DNA from: Ariolimax columbianus
Lineage: Eukaryota > Mollusca > Gastropoda > Stylommatophora > Arionidae
NCBI GenBank assembly: GCA_036924085.1
Contig: JAVGWX010000004.1
Location: forward strand, 45,043,293-45,107,292
DNA: 64,000 nucleotides
Direction: 5' to 3'
Positions 18,161 to 29,787 of the stretch are shown one piece after another; positions within the stretch are counted from its first letter, which is position 1; every line of letters begins with the position of its first letter. Under the pieces are notes generated by a model. It searched no databases. It was not told the origin of the DNA and saw only the letters and a list, made by a program, of their open reading frames with translations. A program made the position numbers and the translations under genes.

Positions 18161-20371
18161 TCAGACAGTAACCATTATTTTTTCGAGAAAAGCGGCGGTC
18201 ATCCTGAGGCTCTCGCCACTGCCATAGAGCTTGTCTTGCAGTTCCACTGGTAATGGCCACATCTGCTCTCTCTGATCCTCGTATGTCGGGCAGTTCTGCA
18301 GCAGATGTTCAGTGGTCATTTTACCAGTACCGCACGGGCATTCGTCGGTACACCCTATCTTCAATTTGTTGAATAGGTGGTACCTCAGTCTGTTGTGGCC
18401 AGTGCGAAGTCTGAAGACAACGACCTGCTCTCTTCGGTTCAACTGGTAATAGGCATCGTTTTTGGCGTAACCAGTATGTTCGGTTTCCCATTTGGTCATG
18501 TATCTGGCTTTGATAAGCCGTTTTGACTCTTCGTACGTCATACTGGTATCTGTTTGTGGTAGTCTTGCACCTTCTTTTGCCAGTCTGTCTGCCTCCTCGT
18601 TGCCTTGGATGTTGCAGTGTGACGGGACCCACTGTACCACTACCCTTTTTGGTGCGGACTGTTGGCACAGTTTGCAGAGTGCTGCTCTTAGGTCATTAAG
18701 CTCAGTGTTTTTCTGGCTTTTTAGCGCTGTGACTACTTCGAGAGCATCTGTCAGCAGAACTATATGGCTCTCATTTTCACTATGTGTCACCATTTCTTCC
18801 ACTGCCGCCCTCAGTGCCTCTGCCTCCGCTCTGAAATTGCTTGTGTACTTACCAGTAGCGAATGACAGTGTTATTTGTCTGCCATTTGGTAGGTTCAGGA
18901 ATGCTCCTGCCCCTCCGTTCTGTGTAGTGTTTGTTACAGAACCGTCGGTGTATGCATGGGTCCAGTCCATGCTTGGGTAGCTTTTCGTTATGAAGCTTAG
19001 GGTAGTGTCTCTCCTTTCTTTTTCAGTCTGGCAGTTTTTGTTTGCAATACCTGGTATATTTTCTACCACCTCTGGAAATATATCCTGCCTCCAGGTAGGT
19101 TTTCGTACAGTAGTGATGGGTTTTGGTGTTGTTTGTGCGTTTGTGGGATCTTCGTGCATCTTTGCTTTGGCTATTTCTGCAAAGTTTCTCCGCTTTAGTT
19201 TCCCATTTCCCAAATTGTTTAGTCTCTGGTACATTGGATGGTCCGTCAGTCTTCGGAGTTTCTCTGACTGCAGCTGGGCTCTGCAGTCTCTTCTATCGGT
19301 CATGGATTGAAGTTTTGTAATCTTTTCAAGTTCTACAATTGGCGTTGACTTCATGCCACCTGTTATAATTCTCATGGCTTGGTTTTGAAGTTTGTTAACT
19401 TTATCGAAGTTCGCCTTCGCTGCTGTTGTCCATGCCGCAATGCCATACTCGAGAACTGGTCTCACTCTTCCAGTGTACAGTTTCTTTAGTATGCCTTCGT
19501 CTGCTCCCCAGCTAGTGCCAGCAAGTTTCCTCATGATTGCCATTCTTTCTCTGGCTTTCATTCGGTTTCTCTCAATCTGAGTTTTCCATGTCATGCGCCG
19601 ATCAAATGTGACTCCCAGATAGGTTGGGTTGTCGTTTGGCTGCAGGATTTTTCCATTTAGGCTTAATTTGGTACTTTGGGGTTTTAATGAAAGCGAGAAT
19701 ATTGTACACGTGGTTTTCTCCTCGTTTATTTTGACCAGCCATGAGGTCGCACACTCTTCCAGCGATGTTAGGGCCGTCTGCATCCGATTTCTTGCTATGG
19801 TCAGATTCTTTTCAGAGGTCCACATAGCCAGATCGTCTGCAAACATTGAGCTATGGACTCTTCTTGGTATATTCTCTGTAATATCGTTTATATATACCAG
19901 GAAGAGTGTGGGTGACAATACTCCCCCTTGGGGTACTCCCTGCTCGAGTGTCACCTTTTTGCTCATCTGCCCTTGTACTTGGACTCTGGCCGTTCTTTGT
20001 TTGAGGTAGTGGTTGATCCACTTGTACATCTTCCCACAGACATCACTTCTTCTTAGCTTGACTCTAAGTCCGTCCTTCCAGACTTTGTCAAATGCCTTTT
20101 CCAGATCCCCCCAAACAGCTACTGTGTGTTTCTGTGCCTGGTAGGCATCTTCTATCTCCTGGGCTATGAGGATGACCTGGTCCTCAGTGGATCTGTGCTG
20201 TCTAAAGCCGGCTTGCTGTGGAATTAGTATTCGTTTTTCTTCCAGATGCCACATCAGTCTGGTGTTTATCATCCGTTCCATCAGCTTGCTCAGTAGGCTG
20301 ATGGGCCTGTATCCATTTGGATCTGTTTTATCCTTTCCTGTTTTTGGTACTGGTACCAGTATTGCATCTTT
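18161..20371 (-). CDS. LINE reverse transcriptase-RNase H, 5' partial
   Basis: Open without interruption from just after a TGG-to-TAG stop (about 20372) to the natural stop at 18161; the first Met inside is at 20281. It keeps FADDLAMWTS, GVPQGGVLSP and the four RNase H acidic positions (YTDGS, AEAEAL, LLTDAL, EEADRLA), and the full C-terminus ending MTAAFLEKIMVTV that the copy at 9045 has lost. Oddities: a 9-bp in-frame loss removes three residues of LLSCVGKL; VWVDLEKAF reads VWGDLEKAF just before the first catalytic Asp; LLTDALAVV reads LLTDALEVV. It has no start or endonuclease, so it is a dead copy of a recently active gene. Confidence 0.9.
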   Translation of the reverse strand, partial: KDAILVPVPKTGKDKTDPNGYRPISLLSKLMERMINTRLMWHLEEKRILIPQQAGFRQHRSTEDQVILIAQEIEDAYQAQKHTVAVWGDLEKAFDKVWKDGLRVKLRRSDVCGKMYKWINHYLKQRTARVQVQGQMSKKVTLEQGVPQGGVLSPTLFLVYINDITENIPRRVHSSMFADDLAMWTSEKNLTIARNRMQTALTSLEECATSWLVKINEEKTTCTIFSLSLKPQSTKLSLNGKILQPNDNPTYLGVTFDRRMTWKTQIERNRMKARERMAIMRKLAGTSWGADEGILKKLYTGRVRPVLEYGIAAWTTAAKANFDKVNKLQNQAMRIITGGMKSTPIVELEKITKLQSMTDRRDCRAQLQSEKLRRLTDHPMYQRLNNLGNGKLKRRNFAEIAKAKMHEDPTNAQTTPKPITTVRKPTWRQDIFPEVVENIPGIANKNCQTEKERRDTTLSFITKSYPSMDWTHAYTDGSVTNTTQNGGAGAFLNLPNGRQITLSFATGKYTSNFRAEAEALRAAVEEMVTHSENESHIVLLTDALEVVTALKSQKNTELNDLRAALCKLCQQSAPKRVVVQWVPSHCNIQGNEEADRLAKEGARLPQTDTSMTYEESKRLIKARYMTKWETEHTGYAKNDAYYQLNRREQVVVFRLRTGHNRLRYHLFNKLKIGCTDECPCGTGKMTTEHLLQNCPTYEDQREQMWPLPVELQDKLYGSGESLRMTAAFLEKIMVTV

Positions 20372-20945
20372 CTATGCCTGGGGTACAATACCCTTTTTCC
20401 AGCTTTGGTTCAGGACTGATAGTAGTTTCCTCTTCGCTGTTTGGCCCAGCCCCATCAGCATTTCGTTTGTTATCCCGTCTTTTCCGGGAGATTTCCTTTT
20501 CTTTAGTGTTCTCATAGCCTCTTCCATTTCGCGCATTGTTAGTTTGGCCATCATGTGCTCTTCGGGAGCCGTATTTATGTTTTCGTGTCCCTTTAGCTCT
20601 TCGCTAATATCTGTATGCTTATCTGCAGGGACCTCGATGTGGTTTGCTCTGGCATAGTGATCGACAAAGGCGTTTGCGGCTTTCTTACCTGTGATCAAGT
20701 TCTCGCCCTGCTTGATAGTAATTTGTTTATTTGATGGGGTTTCGTCGTTCATGGCTCTGACTAGCTTCCATAGCTTGTTCCCGTCTTTGTCCAGGTTTAG
20801 ACTTTCCGTTTTATTTTTCCAGCTTTCTCTTGCTGTTTGCTTGAGAGTGTGTTTGTACTTTGGCGCGGCGGCTTTGAGGGCGATGTTTGCCTCCATGGAT
20901 TTTTCTCGCTCTGCCATGTTCCTAGCATTTGTTACTGCATCTTCC
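20372..20945 (-). pseudogene. LINE endonuclease-RT linker and RT start, 5' truncated
   Basis: An open frame from the truncation (MAEREKSMEAN at 20917) to a stop at 20372, where GIVPQAWKDA has TAG in place of the Trp codon. Includes RAMNDETPSNKQ, KKAANAFVDHYARANHIEVP (the segment deleted in the copy at 11366) and SPGKDGITNEMLMG. It is in the same frame as the downstream 18161-20371 frame, so a single nonsense change separates them. Confidence 0.85.
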
Positions 20946-22952
20946 TATATATAGTATCTTACTATCCACAGACTATGATACCAGCATTAAATTTTGATGT
21001 CCTACACAGTTTCTACCTAAGCACATGGTAACAGTCTCTTATATAATACTTTACTATATGAAAATTAACATACAGACAATAAACGGTATTGTCCTACAAA
21101 GTATCGCACTATCCCCATTAAACATAAGTTCACTGACTCGAAACTTTACAGTCCTACATTGTAATTGGCTATCTAAATATTAACAGACCAACACCAAGTT
21201 TTATTGTTCTTCAAAGTATTGTACAATCCCAATGGCATCAGACTGACAGACAGCTTTAATGTCTAACACAGGATCTTACAATCCACATATTAACAAACCA
21301 ACTCTAGATTGAATGCACTGCACAGTATCCACTATCCAGATGTTAGACTTACCCAAAACATTGATGTCCTTCATAGTTCCTTACTGCCACTATGTTAACA
21401 TGCCAACACAGAGTTTAAATGTCTTACAGAGTATCTTACTATCCACATGTCAACAGGCCAAGACAGAGCTTTAATGTGCTACATAGTATCTTACTATCCA
21501 CATGTTAACAGGCCAACACAGAGCTTGAATGTCCTACAGAGTATCTTATTAACCACATGTTAACAGGCCAACACAGAGCTTGAATGTCTTACAGAGTATC
21601 TTACTATTCACATGCCAACAGGCCAAGACAGAGCTTTAATGTGGTACAGAGTATCTTACTATCCACATGTTAACAGGCAAACACAGAGCTTTAATGTCCT
21701 ACAGAGTATCTTACTAACCCAATGTTAACAGGCCAACCCAGAGCTTGAATGTCCTACAGAATATCTTGCTATCCACATGTCAACAGGCCAACATAGAGCT
21801 TGAATGTCCTACAGCGTATTTTACTATCCACATATCAACAGGCAAACACATAGCTTGAATGTCCTACAGAGTATCTTACTATCCACATGTCAACAGGCCA
21901 AGACAGAACTTTAATGTGCTACAGAGTATCTTACTATACACATGTTAACAGGCCAACACAGAGCTTGAATGTCCTACAGAGTATCTTACTAACCCAATGT
22001 TAACAGGCCAACACAGAGCTTGAATGTCCTACAGAATATCTTACTATCCACATGTCAACAGGCCAAGACAGAGCTTTAATTTTTTACATAGTATCTTACT
22101 ATCAACATGTTAACAGGCCAACATAGAGCTTGTATGTCCTACAGAGTATTTTACTATCCACATGTCAACAGGCAAACACATAGCTTGAATGTCCTACATA
22201 GTATCTTACTATTCACATGTCAACAGGCAAACACATAGCTTGAATGTCCTACATAGTATCTTACTATTCACATGTCAACAGGCCAACACAGAGCTTTAAT
22301 GTCCTACATAGTGTTTTACTATCCACATGTCAATTGGGCAACATAGCTTGAATGTCTTACAGAATATCTTACTATTCACAAGTCAACTGGCCAACACAGA
22401 GCTTGAATGTCCTACAGAGTATCTTACTATCCACATGTCAACAGGTCAACACAGAGCTTGAATGTCCTACAGAGTATCTTACTATTCACAAGTCAACTGG
22501 CCAACACAGAGCTTGAATGCCGTACATAATATCTTTCAATCCACATGTTAACAAGCAGACACCATGCTTTACTGTTAAAAATAATATCTTACTATCCACG
22601 TGTTAACAAACCGACAGTAAGTTTTAATGTCCTACACACTATCTTACTTCTTCTTCTTCTTCAACAAATTCACGCTGATGTCTAACAGCTTACTTCGAAC
22701 AAGATATCTTACTGTACCAATGTCATCAGCCAGACTCTGAGCTTTGCTATCTTACATGATATTGTACTATCCACATGTTTTAATGTCATTCATAGCATTT
22801 TACAGTCTCCATGTCAACAGAATGTCCTAATATAAAATCTTTCTTTCTAAATGTTAGCAGACCTAATAGCAAGCTGTAATGTACTACATAAAATCTTACT
22901 ATCTAAATGTTAACAGACCGATGCTATTCGCTAATATCCTACATATTATCTT

Positions 22953-22964
22953 ACTGTCACCATG
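22953..22964. repeat. SINE target site duplication, left
   Basis: ACTGTCACCATG, repeated at 23219-23230 on the other side of the SINE. Confidence 0.85.
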
Positions 22965-23218
22965 CGGACGGTGTGGCCTAGTGGTTAAGTGGCACGGCTC
23001 AAAACCCAAAGGTGCTGGGTTCAATCCCCATCACAGCGCCGTTACCCAAAGGAAGCGAATTCTTAGAAAATGCAAAAGGAAGCAGAACCTTACATAAAAT
23101 GCATGCTGAAGTTGGCAGCACTTGGCCGACAGGCGCAAAATAAAAACCACAGTACAATGTACACCCCCTTGGGGATTAGAGAAATAAGGCGAACTCAAAA
23201 AAACAAACAAACAAACAA
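22965..23218 (+). mobile_element. tRNA-derived SINE (unit A)
   Basis: 254 bp with a tRNA-like head: box A at 22974-22986 (TGGCCTAGTGGTT) and box B at 23018-23028 (GGTTCAATCCC), the internal RNA polymerase III promoter. The tRNA-unrelated body includes a CCCCTTGGGGATTAGAGAAA block near 23163-23183, and the element ends in (AAAC)n. It is flanked by a 12-bp target duplication inside the satellite. The unit B copy is 46989-47242. I cannot assign the parent tRNA or SINE family. A true tRNA gene is excluded by the body and tail. Confidence 0.92.
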
Positions 23219-23230
23219 ACTGTCACCATG
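23219..23230. repeat. SINE target site duplication, right
   Basis: Second ACTGTCACCATG copy; its first two bases overlap the (AAAC)n tail. Confidence 0.85.
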
Positions 23231-25793
23231 TCAACAGAATTACACTAAGCTTCAGTGTCCTATATATTATCTTAATGTCCTCATATAACCAACCGATTCT
23301 TTAGATTTAATGCGATACATAGCATCTTACTGTTTATATATTAACATACTATCTGAGAATCCCAACAGTAACATACACGAACAGTCACCTAACTTTACTG
23401 TCCTACATAGCATTTTACAATCCCCATGTTAACAAACCTACCTAAAAGTATTAGTGTCCTACATAATATTTTACTGACCCCACTTTAACGGATCTAAACT
23501 GAGCTTGACGGTCCTATAAAGTATCTCACTGACGCCTCTTTAACAGACCAAATCTGATTTTTAATCTCCTACATAGTATCTTAGTATCAGCATAACAAAA
23601 GATGAAGGCTAACACTGAGCTTTAAGGTCCTAGGTAGTATCATACTGTCTGTATATTAACAGATGGACACCAAGATAATTGTCCTGTAAAGTATCATACT
23701 ATCCCTATCTTAGCAGGCCGACAACAAGCTGTAATGTCCTACATAGTACATAACTAATTTGCATGTTAATAGCCGACAACCGAGCTTTTGGCATAGATGA
23801 CGTACATAGTATCTAACTATACAACTGTTAGCAGACAGACACTGAGTTTTATTGTCCTATGTAGCATTAAACTGTTTGCATGTTTACAAACCATTCCCAT
23901 TTGTTAATGTCCTACATGTAATCTTACTGTCCAAAAGTTAACATACTAACACAAAGCTTAAATGACCTACTTTTTATATTTCTGTACAAAGATAGCAGTC
24001 TGACACAAATCTTTAATGTCCTACCTATTGTTTTACTATCAACACGTTATAACAGAATGAAAGCAATCTTCACTTTTCTACATAACATCAAACTATCCAC
24101 TTCATAACACACAGACAGTGAACTTTCATGTCCTACTTATTTCTTGATATCCTCATGTTAATATACATCAACTGAGAAATAATGTTGTATATATTTTCTC
24201 ACTTACCACATGAAAACAGACCAACCTCATGAATAGGTGTCCTACATAGTATATTTTTTCCCCCAGGTAAACAGACCAAAACTGAGTAGTAATGTCCTAC
24301 ATAGTATCTTACTCTCCGCTTGTTAACAGACCAACACTGATCTGTAATGTCCTTTATAGTATCTTACTATCCCCAGGTCAAAATACCAACACAGAGCAGT
24401 AATGTCCTACATAGTATCTTACTATCCGCGTGTTAACAGAATGACAGCTAGCATTACTTTACCTCATAGTATTGTACTATCCACTTGTTAGGATACGAAC
24501 AGTGTGCTTTCATGTCCTACATATTTTCTTAATATTCAAATGTTAACGCACAACAGCCGAGATGTAAAGCTGTATATATTATCTTTCCCCTTGATAAAAC
24601 ATCAACACTGAGCTGTAATATCATACATAATATCTTACTAATCATCATGTTTACAGACCAACACAGAGAACATGTGTCCTACACAATGTCTTACAGTTCA
24701 CATGTATTAACAGACCAACACTGAGAACATGTGTCCTACACGATATCTTACAGTTCACATGTATTAACAGACCAACACTGAGCTTTTCTGTCCTATTAAG
24801 TGTTTTACCTTCCATTTGTTAACAAACAGAAACCAACAATAAATTTCCTAAACAGCATCCTGCTGTCCCCATGTCAATAGACCAACAACGAGCTGTAATG
24901 TTCTAAATAAATGTTTACTATCAATACATTAACAAACCCACACTGAGCCTTATCGCCAAAATAAAAGTATATTCCTTTCCCCCCAAAAAGAGATGCAATA
25001 GACTTAATTATTTTATCTGACTATCACAGTGCAAACAGAATCACACCGTGGTTCAATGTCCTTTATATTATCTTGATATTCACAGGACAAAAGAAGTAGA
25101 CGTACAACAAACTCTACTGTCCCACATAGTATCTTACTTTCCACCTCTCAACAAACTGTTGTACATATTATACTACTAATCACATATTAATAGATCCACA
25201 CTGTGCTTCAATGCCCTACATTTTTATCTTTGAATCCCCATGCCAGAAGAACACTTAGCTTTACTGTTATACATACTATCTTACCATCCACATGTCGACA
25301 GACCAGCACCACGATTTGCTACACTAAATATTATCTTACCATTCACATGTTAACATAGCAGAACCGAGATTTGATACCCTACATATTATCTTACCCTCCA
25401 CATGTTAACAGACCAGCACCGAGATTTGATACCCTACATATGATCTTACCACCCACATGTTAACAGGCCAGCACCAAGATTTGCTACCCTAAATATTATC
25501 TTACCATTCACATGTTAACAGACCAGAACCGAGATTTGATACCCTACATATTATCTTACCCTCCACATGTTAACAGACCAGCACCAAGATTTGATACCCT
25601 AAATATTATCTTACAATCCATTTGATAACTGACCAATAACTAGGATTGGATACCTTACATATTACTTTACTATCCATATGGCAACATATGTAGATCGCCA
25701 TGTAATTTTACAGTCTTACATAGTACCTACAATCCATAAATTAACAGACCAACACCAAAATGTGTGTTCTACATAGCATTTTACTTTCACTGT

Positions 25794-25972
25794 GTTTTAG
25801 TGAAATGAGATACCACAGAATGCAGAGCTGAGGCAAAAGCTATGGTGCAGCAGCTATGTCCTGGTAAAGATTATGGACTGCATCATGATTACTGGCTTGC
25901 AGATATAACATGACCAAAGGATCCTGAACGCAAAGAGGAATAAAGAATTTTTGCACGCCAGAGGACTTAAAT
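25794..25972. other. Non-satellite island inside satellite (unit A)
   Basis: About 180 bp with no 55-bp periodicity, starting TGTGTTTTAGTGAAATGAGA and ending near GCACGCCAGAGGA. One plus frame reads CRAEAKAMVQQLCPGKDYGL without a stop for about 35 codons. Unit B has it at about 49817-49996. I do not recognise it; it may be an inserted fragment of a transcript or of a mobile element. Confidence 0.5.
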
Positions 25973-26189
25973 TGAGTTTTAATGTCCTACATATTATCTC
26001 TTTATCTACATATTAACAGATAGACACTAAGATTTAATGGTGTACATATTATCTTGCTATCCAAATGTTAGGAGTCAGATACTGAGCTTAAATCTCTTAC
26101 ATAAGGTCTTACTATTTACAAATCAACAGATGCAAACCAACTTGGAGATTTACTGTCTTGAAAATATCTTACTATCCACATGTTAGTAA

Positions 26190-26975
26190 ACTAACACTCA
26201 GCTTTAATGTCCTACATAGTATCTCACTATCAACATATTAGCAGATTGACACCAAGCTTTAATCTTCTACATGATATTTTACTATTCACATGTTAGCACA
26301 CCAACCGCAAGCTTGTTAGCAGTCTAACGCAGAGCTTAGATGTCCTACATAGTATCTCACTATCAACATATTAGCAGATTGACACCAATCTTGAATCTTC
26401 TACATGATATTTTACTATTAACATGTTAGCACACCAACTGCAAGCTTGTTAGCAGTCTAACACAGAGCTTTGATGTCCTACATAGTATCTCACTATCAAC
26501 ATATTAGCAGATTGACACCAATCTTGAATCTTCTACATAATATTTTACTATTAACATGTTAGCACACCAACTGCAAGCTTGTTAGCAGTCTAACACAGAG
26601 CTTTGATGTCCTACATAGTATCTCACTATCAACATATTAGCAGATTGACACCAATCTTTAATCTTCTACATGATATTTTACTATTCACATGTTAGCACAC
26701 CAACTGCAAGCTTGTTAGCAGTCTAACGCAGAGCTTTGATGTCCTACATAGTATCTCACTATCAACATATTAGCAGATTGACACCAAGCTTTAATCTTCT
26801 TCATGATATGTTACTATTCACATGTTAGCACACCAACCGCAAGCTTGTTAGCAGTCTAACGCAGAGCTTTAATGTCCTACATACTTTCTCACTGTCAACA
26901 TATTAACAGAATGACACCAATCTTTAATCTTCTACACAGTATCTTGCTATCCCTATGTTAACACACACAGTGACA
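26190..26975. repeat. 133-bp higher-order repeat (5 copies, unit A)
   Basis: GCTTGTTAGC markers stand at 26311, 26444, 26577, 26710 and 26843, each exactly 133 bp apart. Each copy is two diverged 55-bp monomers plus a 23-bp piece. Unit B has four (50337, 50469, 50602, 50735). Confidence 0.93.
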
Positions 26976-27022
26976 CAGCAATATTTACGTTCGTACATAT
27001 AATCTTACTACCCACTTGTTAA

Positions 27023-28199
27023 CCACAATTGCATTATCAACTCTCAAACCCTTTAACGGTTTGCAAAGACTGGCCTTTTCAAACAAGCTAAACGACTTCT
27101 GTGTATGTATTTGCTTAATGGATGAATCAACAACAACAGAACCAATCGAAGGTGTTTCGCAATCAATTCTAGAGCTGCATTTATAATGCCAGTATGAACA
27201 GTACGTAATAAGTAGTTTTGGAAATATGTCAATACTGTAGGGTTTTACACAGTTGTACACACACGCACACACAAACGTAAAGAAATATGTGCATTCGTAA
27301 AAAAAATGTTTGTTAGAATTAATGAGATATGTATTACTACCATGCTTTCAATTTGGTGTATGTTAATAGTGTCAGTATTCGAATATTTCATAAATACACA
27401 GAGTGACAGCAAAGAGCAATTTTATCAATACCTGGGCTTTAGGAATGTGTACTTTAATATCTGTTTGTTTACATTTGTTAATATGGCAACTTATGCGTCT
27501 TGTGAAATAAAGAAATAAACAAGAAACAAACACACACTGGAATAAGGTTCAATTTAATGTTTACGTATTTCTTGTGCCACATTATGAATATTATGTCTAC
27601 ATATATTCAGCCAGCAGTAAACATGCAAGATTCCATATGGCTAGTGTTATTAAAATGATGGTAATGGGTGTCCTGTTCTAAAAAATATACAGTTTAAAAT
27701 TTGGATATGTACAATGAGATTAACAATCTATAGATGGTATGTTAGAGAAATTTATAACATAAAATTCTACATACATTTGTATTTACATATCCAAGTTTGA
27801 AAAATTTTTAAGTAGCACACACGGGATATAAGCACGCTTAACCATAAACAACTTTCAGCACAGGATCTTCGATTAGCTAGATAACAGTTTCACGGCCTAG
27901 TAGTGAACTGTATTTACACGGACAATGATTACTTCGTCATAAGGGCAATGTATTCAAAAGAAAGGGATGTAATACATGCACTACAATAATATAAATCATT
28001 TAATAATTACATGAAAATAAAGCAAATACTTATAATAGTTAAGGTTGCGTATAATGGAGCATACCATACGAAATTTACCTTTCGGAAAGTTTTAACATTT
28101 TTTTGCATTTGATGAATATTATTAAATTCATTTTAAAAACAATATGCGAGTCGCTGTCACCACAACAGAGCTAACTTAAACAGGCATCAGCATATATGC
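27023..28199. other. AT-rich region without recognised gene
   Basis: Frames at 26985-27272 (minus, 95 codons) and 27306-27518 (plus, 70 codons, ending in an AATAAA-containing stop context) are open but show no domain I know; the first is also open in unit B, the second is not. Low complexity otherwise. Confidence 0.4.
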
Positions 28200-28570
28200 T
28201 AACTCTAACCTTACTATTAACAGCTACAGGAGCAGCCAGTGTTGTCTTCTGCCAGTTACTTGTCTAGTTCGCTCCATGACTTCGACGCCGGTCACGGTTC
28301 AAGGTTCAGCTCTTGTGATAAGCACGGCTTTGCTGTCACAATCGTCGCCGACGAGCGCCCGGGGTCGCGAGCTGTTCCTCCCCATATGTCGTGCACGAGG
28401 ACGACAACAAGCGTGAGAAATTTGGTCGGGTGGATAATTAACACCTATCGCCTTCAGTGTACAGATGCCAATGTACACGTCCATGTGGTTCTGGTGTAGG
28501 GCCATAGCTCACTCGTTCTAAGGTTTGTAACCTGGATAAAGAGGGGAGACGCCCAAGCCAGAATCTCTCA
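28200..28570. other. GC-richer island with overlapping frames on both strands
   Basis: The base composition rises sharply from its AT-rich surroundings and contains several CG dinucleotides. A plus frame (28239-28499, 86 codons) and a minus frame (28299-28505, 68 codons) overlap and are both unchanged in unit B (52130-52390, 52190-52396). I see no known domain. It could be an exon or promoter remnant, or part of an unrecognised element. Confidence 0.4.
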
Positions 28571-29787
28571 CGCAAATTTTTTATGATGGGATAACTCTTA
28601 ATTATATATTTTTTGTATTTGTTTGGTTATGTCCCTCGCTATGTTTAAAGAAACACTGGATGTCAAAAACATCGGCGACGAAGATGGCACACGACATAAA
28701 ACTACACCCCCTTCCACGCCTTCTAATGACACAAGTTGATAGAAGATAATGAGGATGATGATGATAATAATCATGACAATAATAATAACAAAACATTGGC
28801 CATTGACCTACAATAGAACAATAAGATAGATATTTAAGCAAACAACCATGAAGGAATGATTATTCCGTGAGATAAGCAGAAGAAAAGGTGTGATTCCCAT
28901 TAAGACATGTTATTAGAGGAAACATAAGACCACACTATATGTACATGTAGAGCGTAGGATACAACGTTGGTAGAATGGCTGCTTCTTTCCGGCTGCAACT
29001 TGTTCCATCCAACCCAGCTTTAAACGAGTACCGGATTTACTGTTAGGAGAAATGATAGAGGAACAGGAATTGGTTTTCACAAAACCTGAAGTTTTTGGTT
29101 TGATTAGAGGTTTCAATTTCTGGATTCCGTGACGAAGACTTGCCCTTTTCTACCCCAGACCGTTGTCCTTTGTGCGGTATCATGTCGTATTGACCAGTTT
29201 ATGGACTCGTGTGTGTATCAGAACAATGAAGATTCTAGTACCTCATCCCTGGCGGTAATAAAAATACATTTATATATCAGTGATATTGTAAGCCAAGACA
29301 TCGAGGAAGGGAACTGGCTACCAACATCTGATAAAAGCAAAAACCTCTTATAGAGAAGTTTCTACCACAGCATCTCCGACTACAGTATATTTGTATTACT
29401 CGATGTATCCATGAATGTAAACAGCACGTTGGCTGTGTTTGTATTCTGACATTCTTTCCTTGACATAATGAACAGTTTCTTGGGCGGATTGTCGCTACGG
29501 TTGGCACGTTCTAAATGCATGTTTTTGCTCGTGAGCTTCAATCCCTTCTGTATTTTGTGTTGGCCTTTAACTGGTAGTGGGCGGTGTACATTGGAATGTC
29601 TTATATGATGACATCAGTTCATATTTGTCACACATTAGTTTGTAGTCAGCATTGATTGCTGAGAGTACAGAGAAACAAGAAGACCAAAGTAGAGAGAGAG
29701 AAAGAGAGAGAGGATGAAAAACAGAAATATGAATATTGTTAGATGACTGTTAATTTGTGCAGGTGTTAAAAACAATTCGAGGTAAAT
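28571..29787. other. Unrecognised region with GAT-rich and (GA)n microsatellites
   Basis: A GAT/AAT-rich run lies at about 28748-28793 and a (GA)n run at 29693-29713. Short frames (28913-29116, 29129-29353, 29277-29507) carry no recognised domain. The right end is the start of unit B. Confidence 0.45.

Larger units (their letters stand above)
18135..20945 (-). mobile_element. Young I-type LINE insertion, 2,811 bp (unit A only)
   Basis: Same family and orientation as 8892-12574, about 97-98 percent alike by eye. The 3' end has a (GAA)n tail at 18135-18152. The 5' end is truncated inside the endonuclease-RT linker (TNARNMAEREK), so it lacks the whole endonuclease. In unit B the same place holds 155 bp of satellite (44851-45005) that are missing here, and no target duplication is visible. 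The two flanks share TAATGTC, which recurs in the satellite. Confidence 0.93.
20946..27022. repeat. 55-bp satellite block, ~6 kb (unit A)
   Basis: Tandem monomers of 55 bp; measured spacing is 55 bp between 21531 and 21586. The core reads TCCTACATAGTATCTTACTA then TCCACATGTTAACAG, then GCC/ACCAACAC and AGAGCTT. It is most regular at 21400-22540, progressively diverged toward both ends, with subtypes near 25260-25620 (GAGATTTGATACCC) and 26190-26975. Relative to unit B, single monomers are gained or lost (for example an extra monomer at about 21740-21795). It contains a SINE and a short non-satellite island, listed separately. Confidence 0.93.

Noticed and set aside
22965..23040. Possible tRNA gene
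   Set aside because: Box A and box B are present, but a SINE body, (AAAC)n tail and target duplication follow, so it is a tRNA-derived SINE.
20946..27022. CRISPR-like array of regular repeats
   Set aside because: Monomers are contiguous with no unique spacers and diverge gradually; this is eukaryotic satellite DNA.
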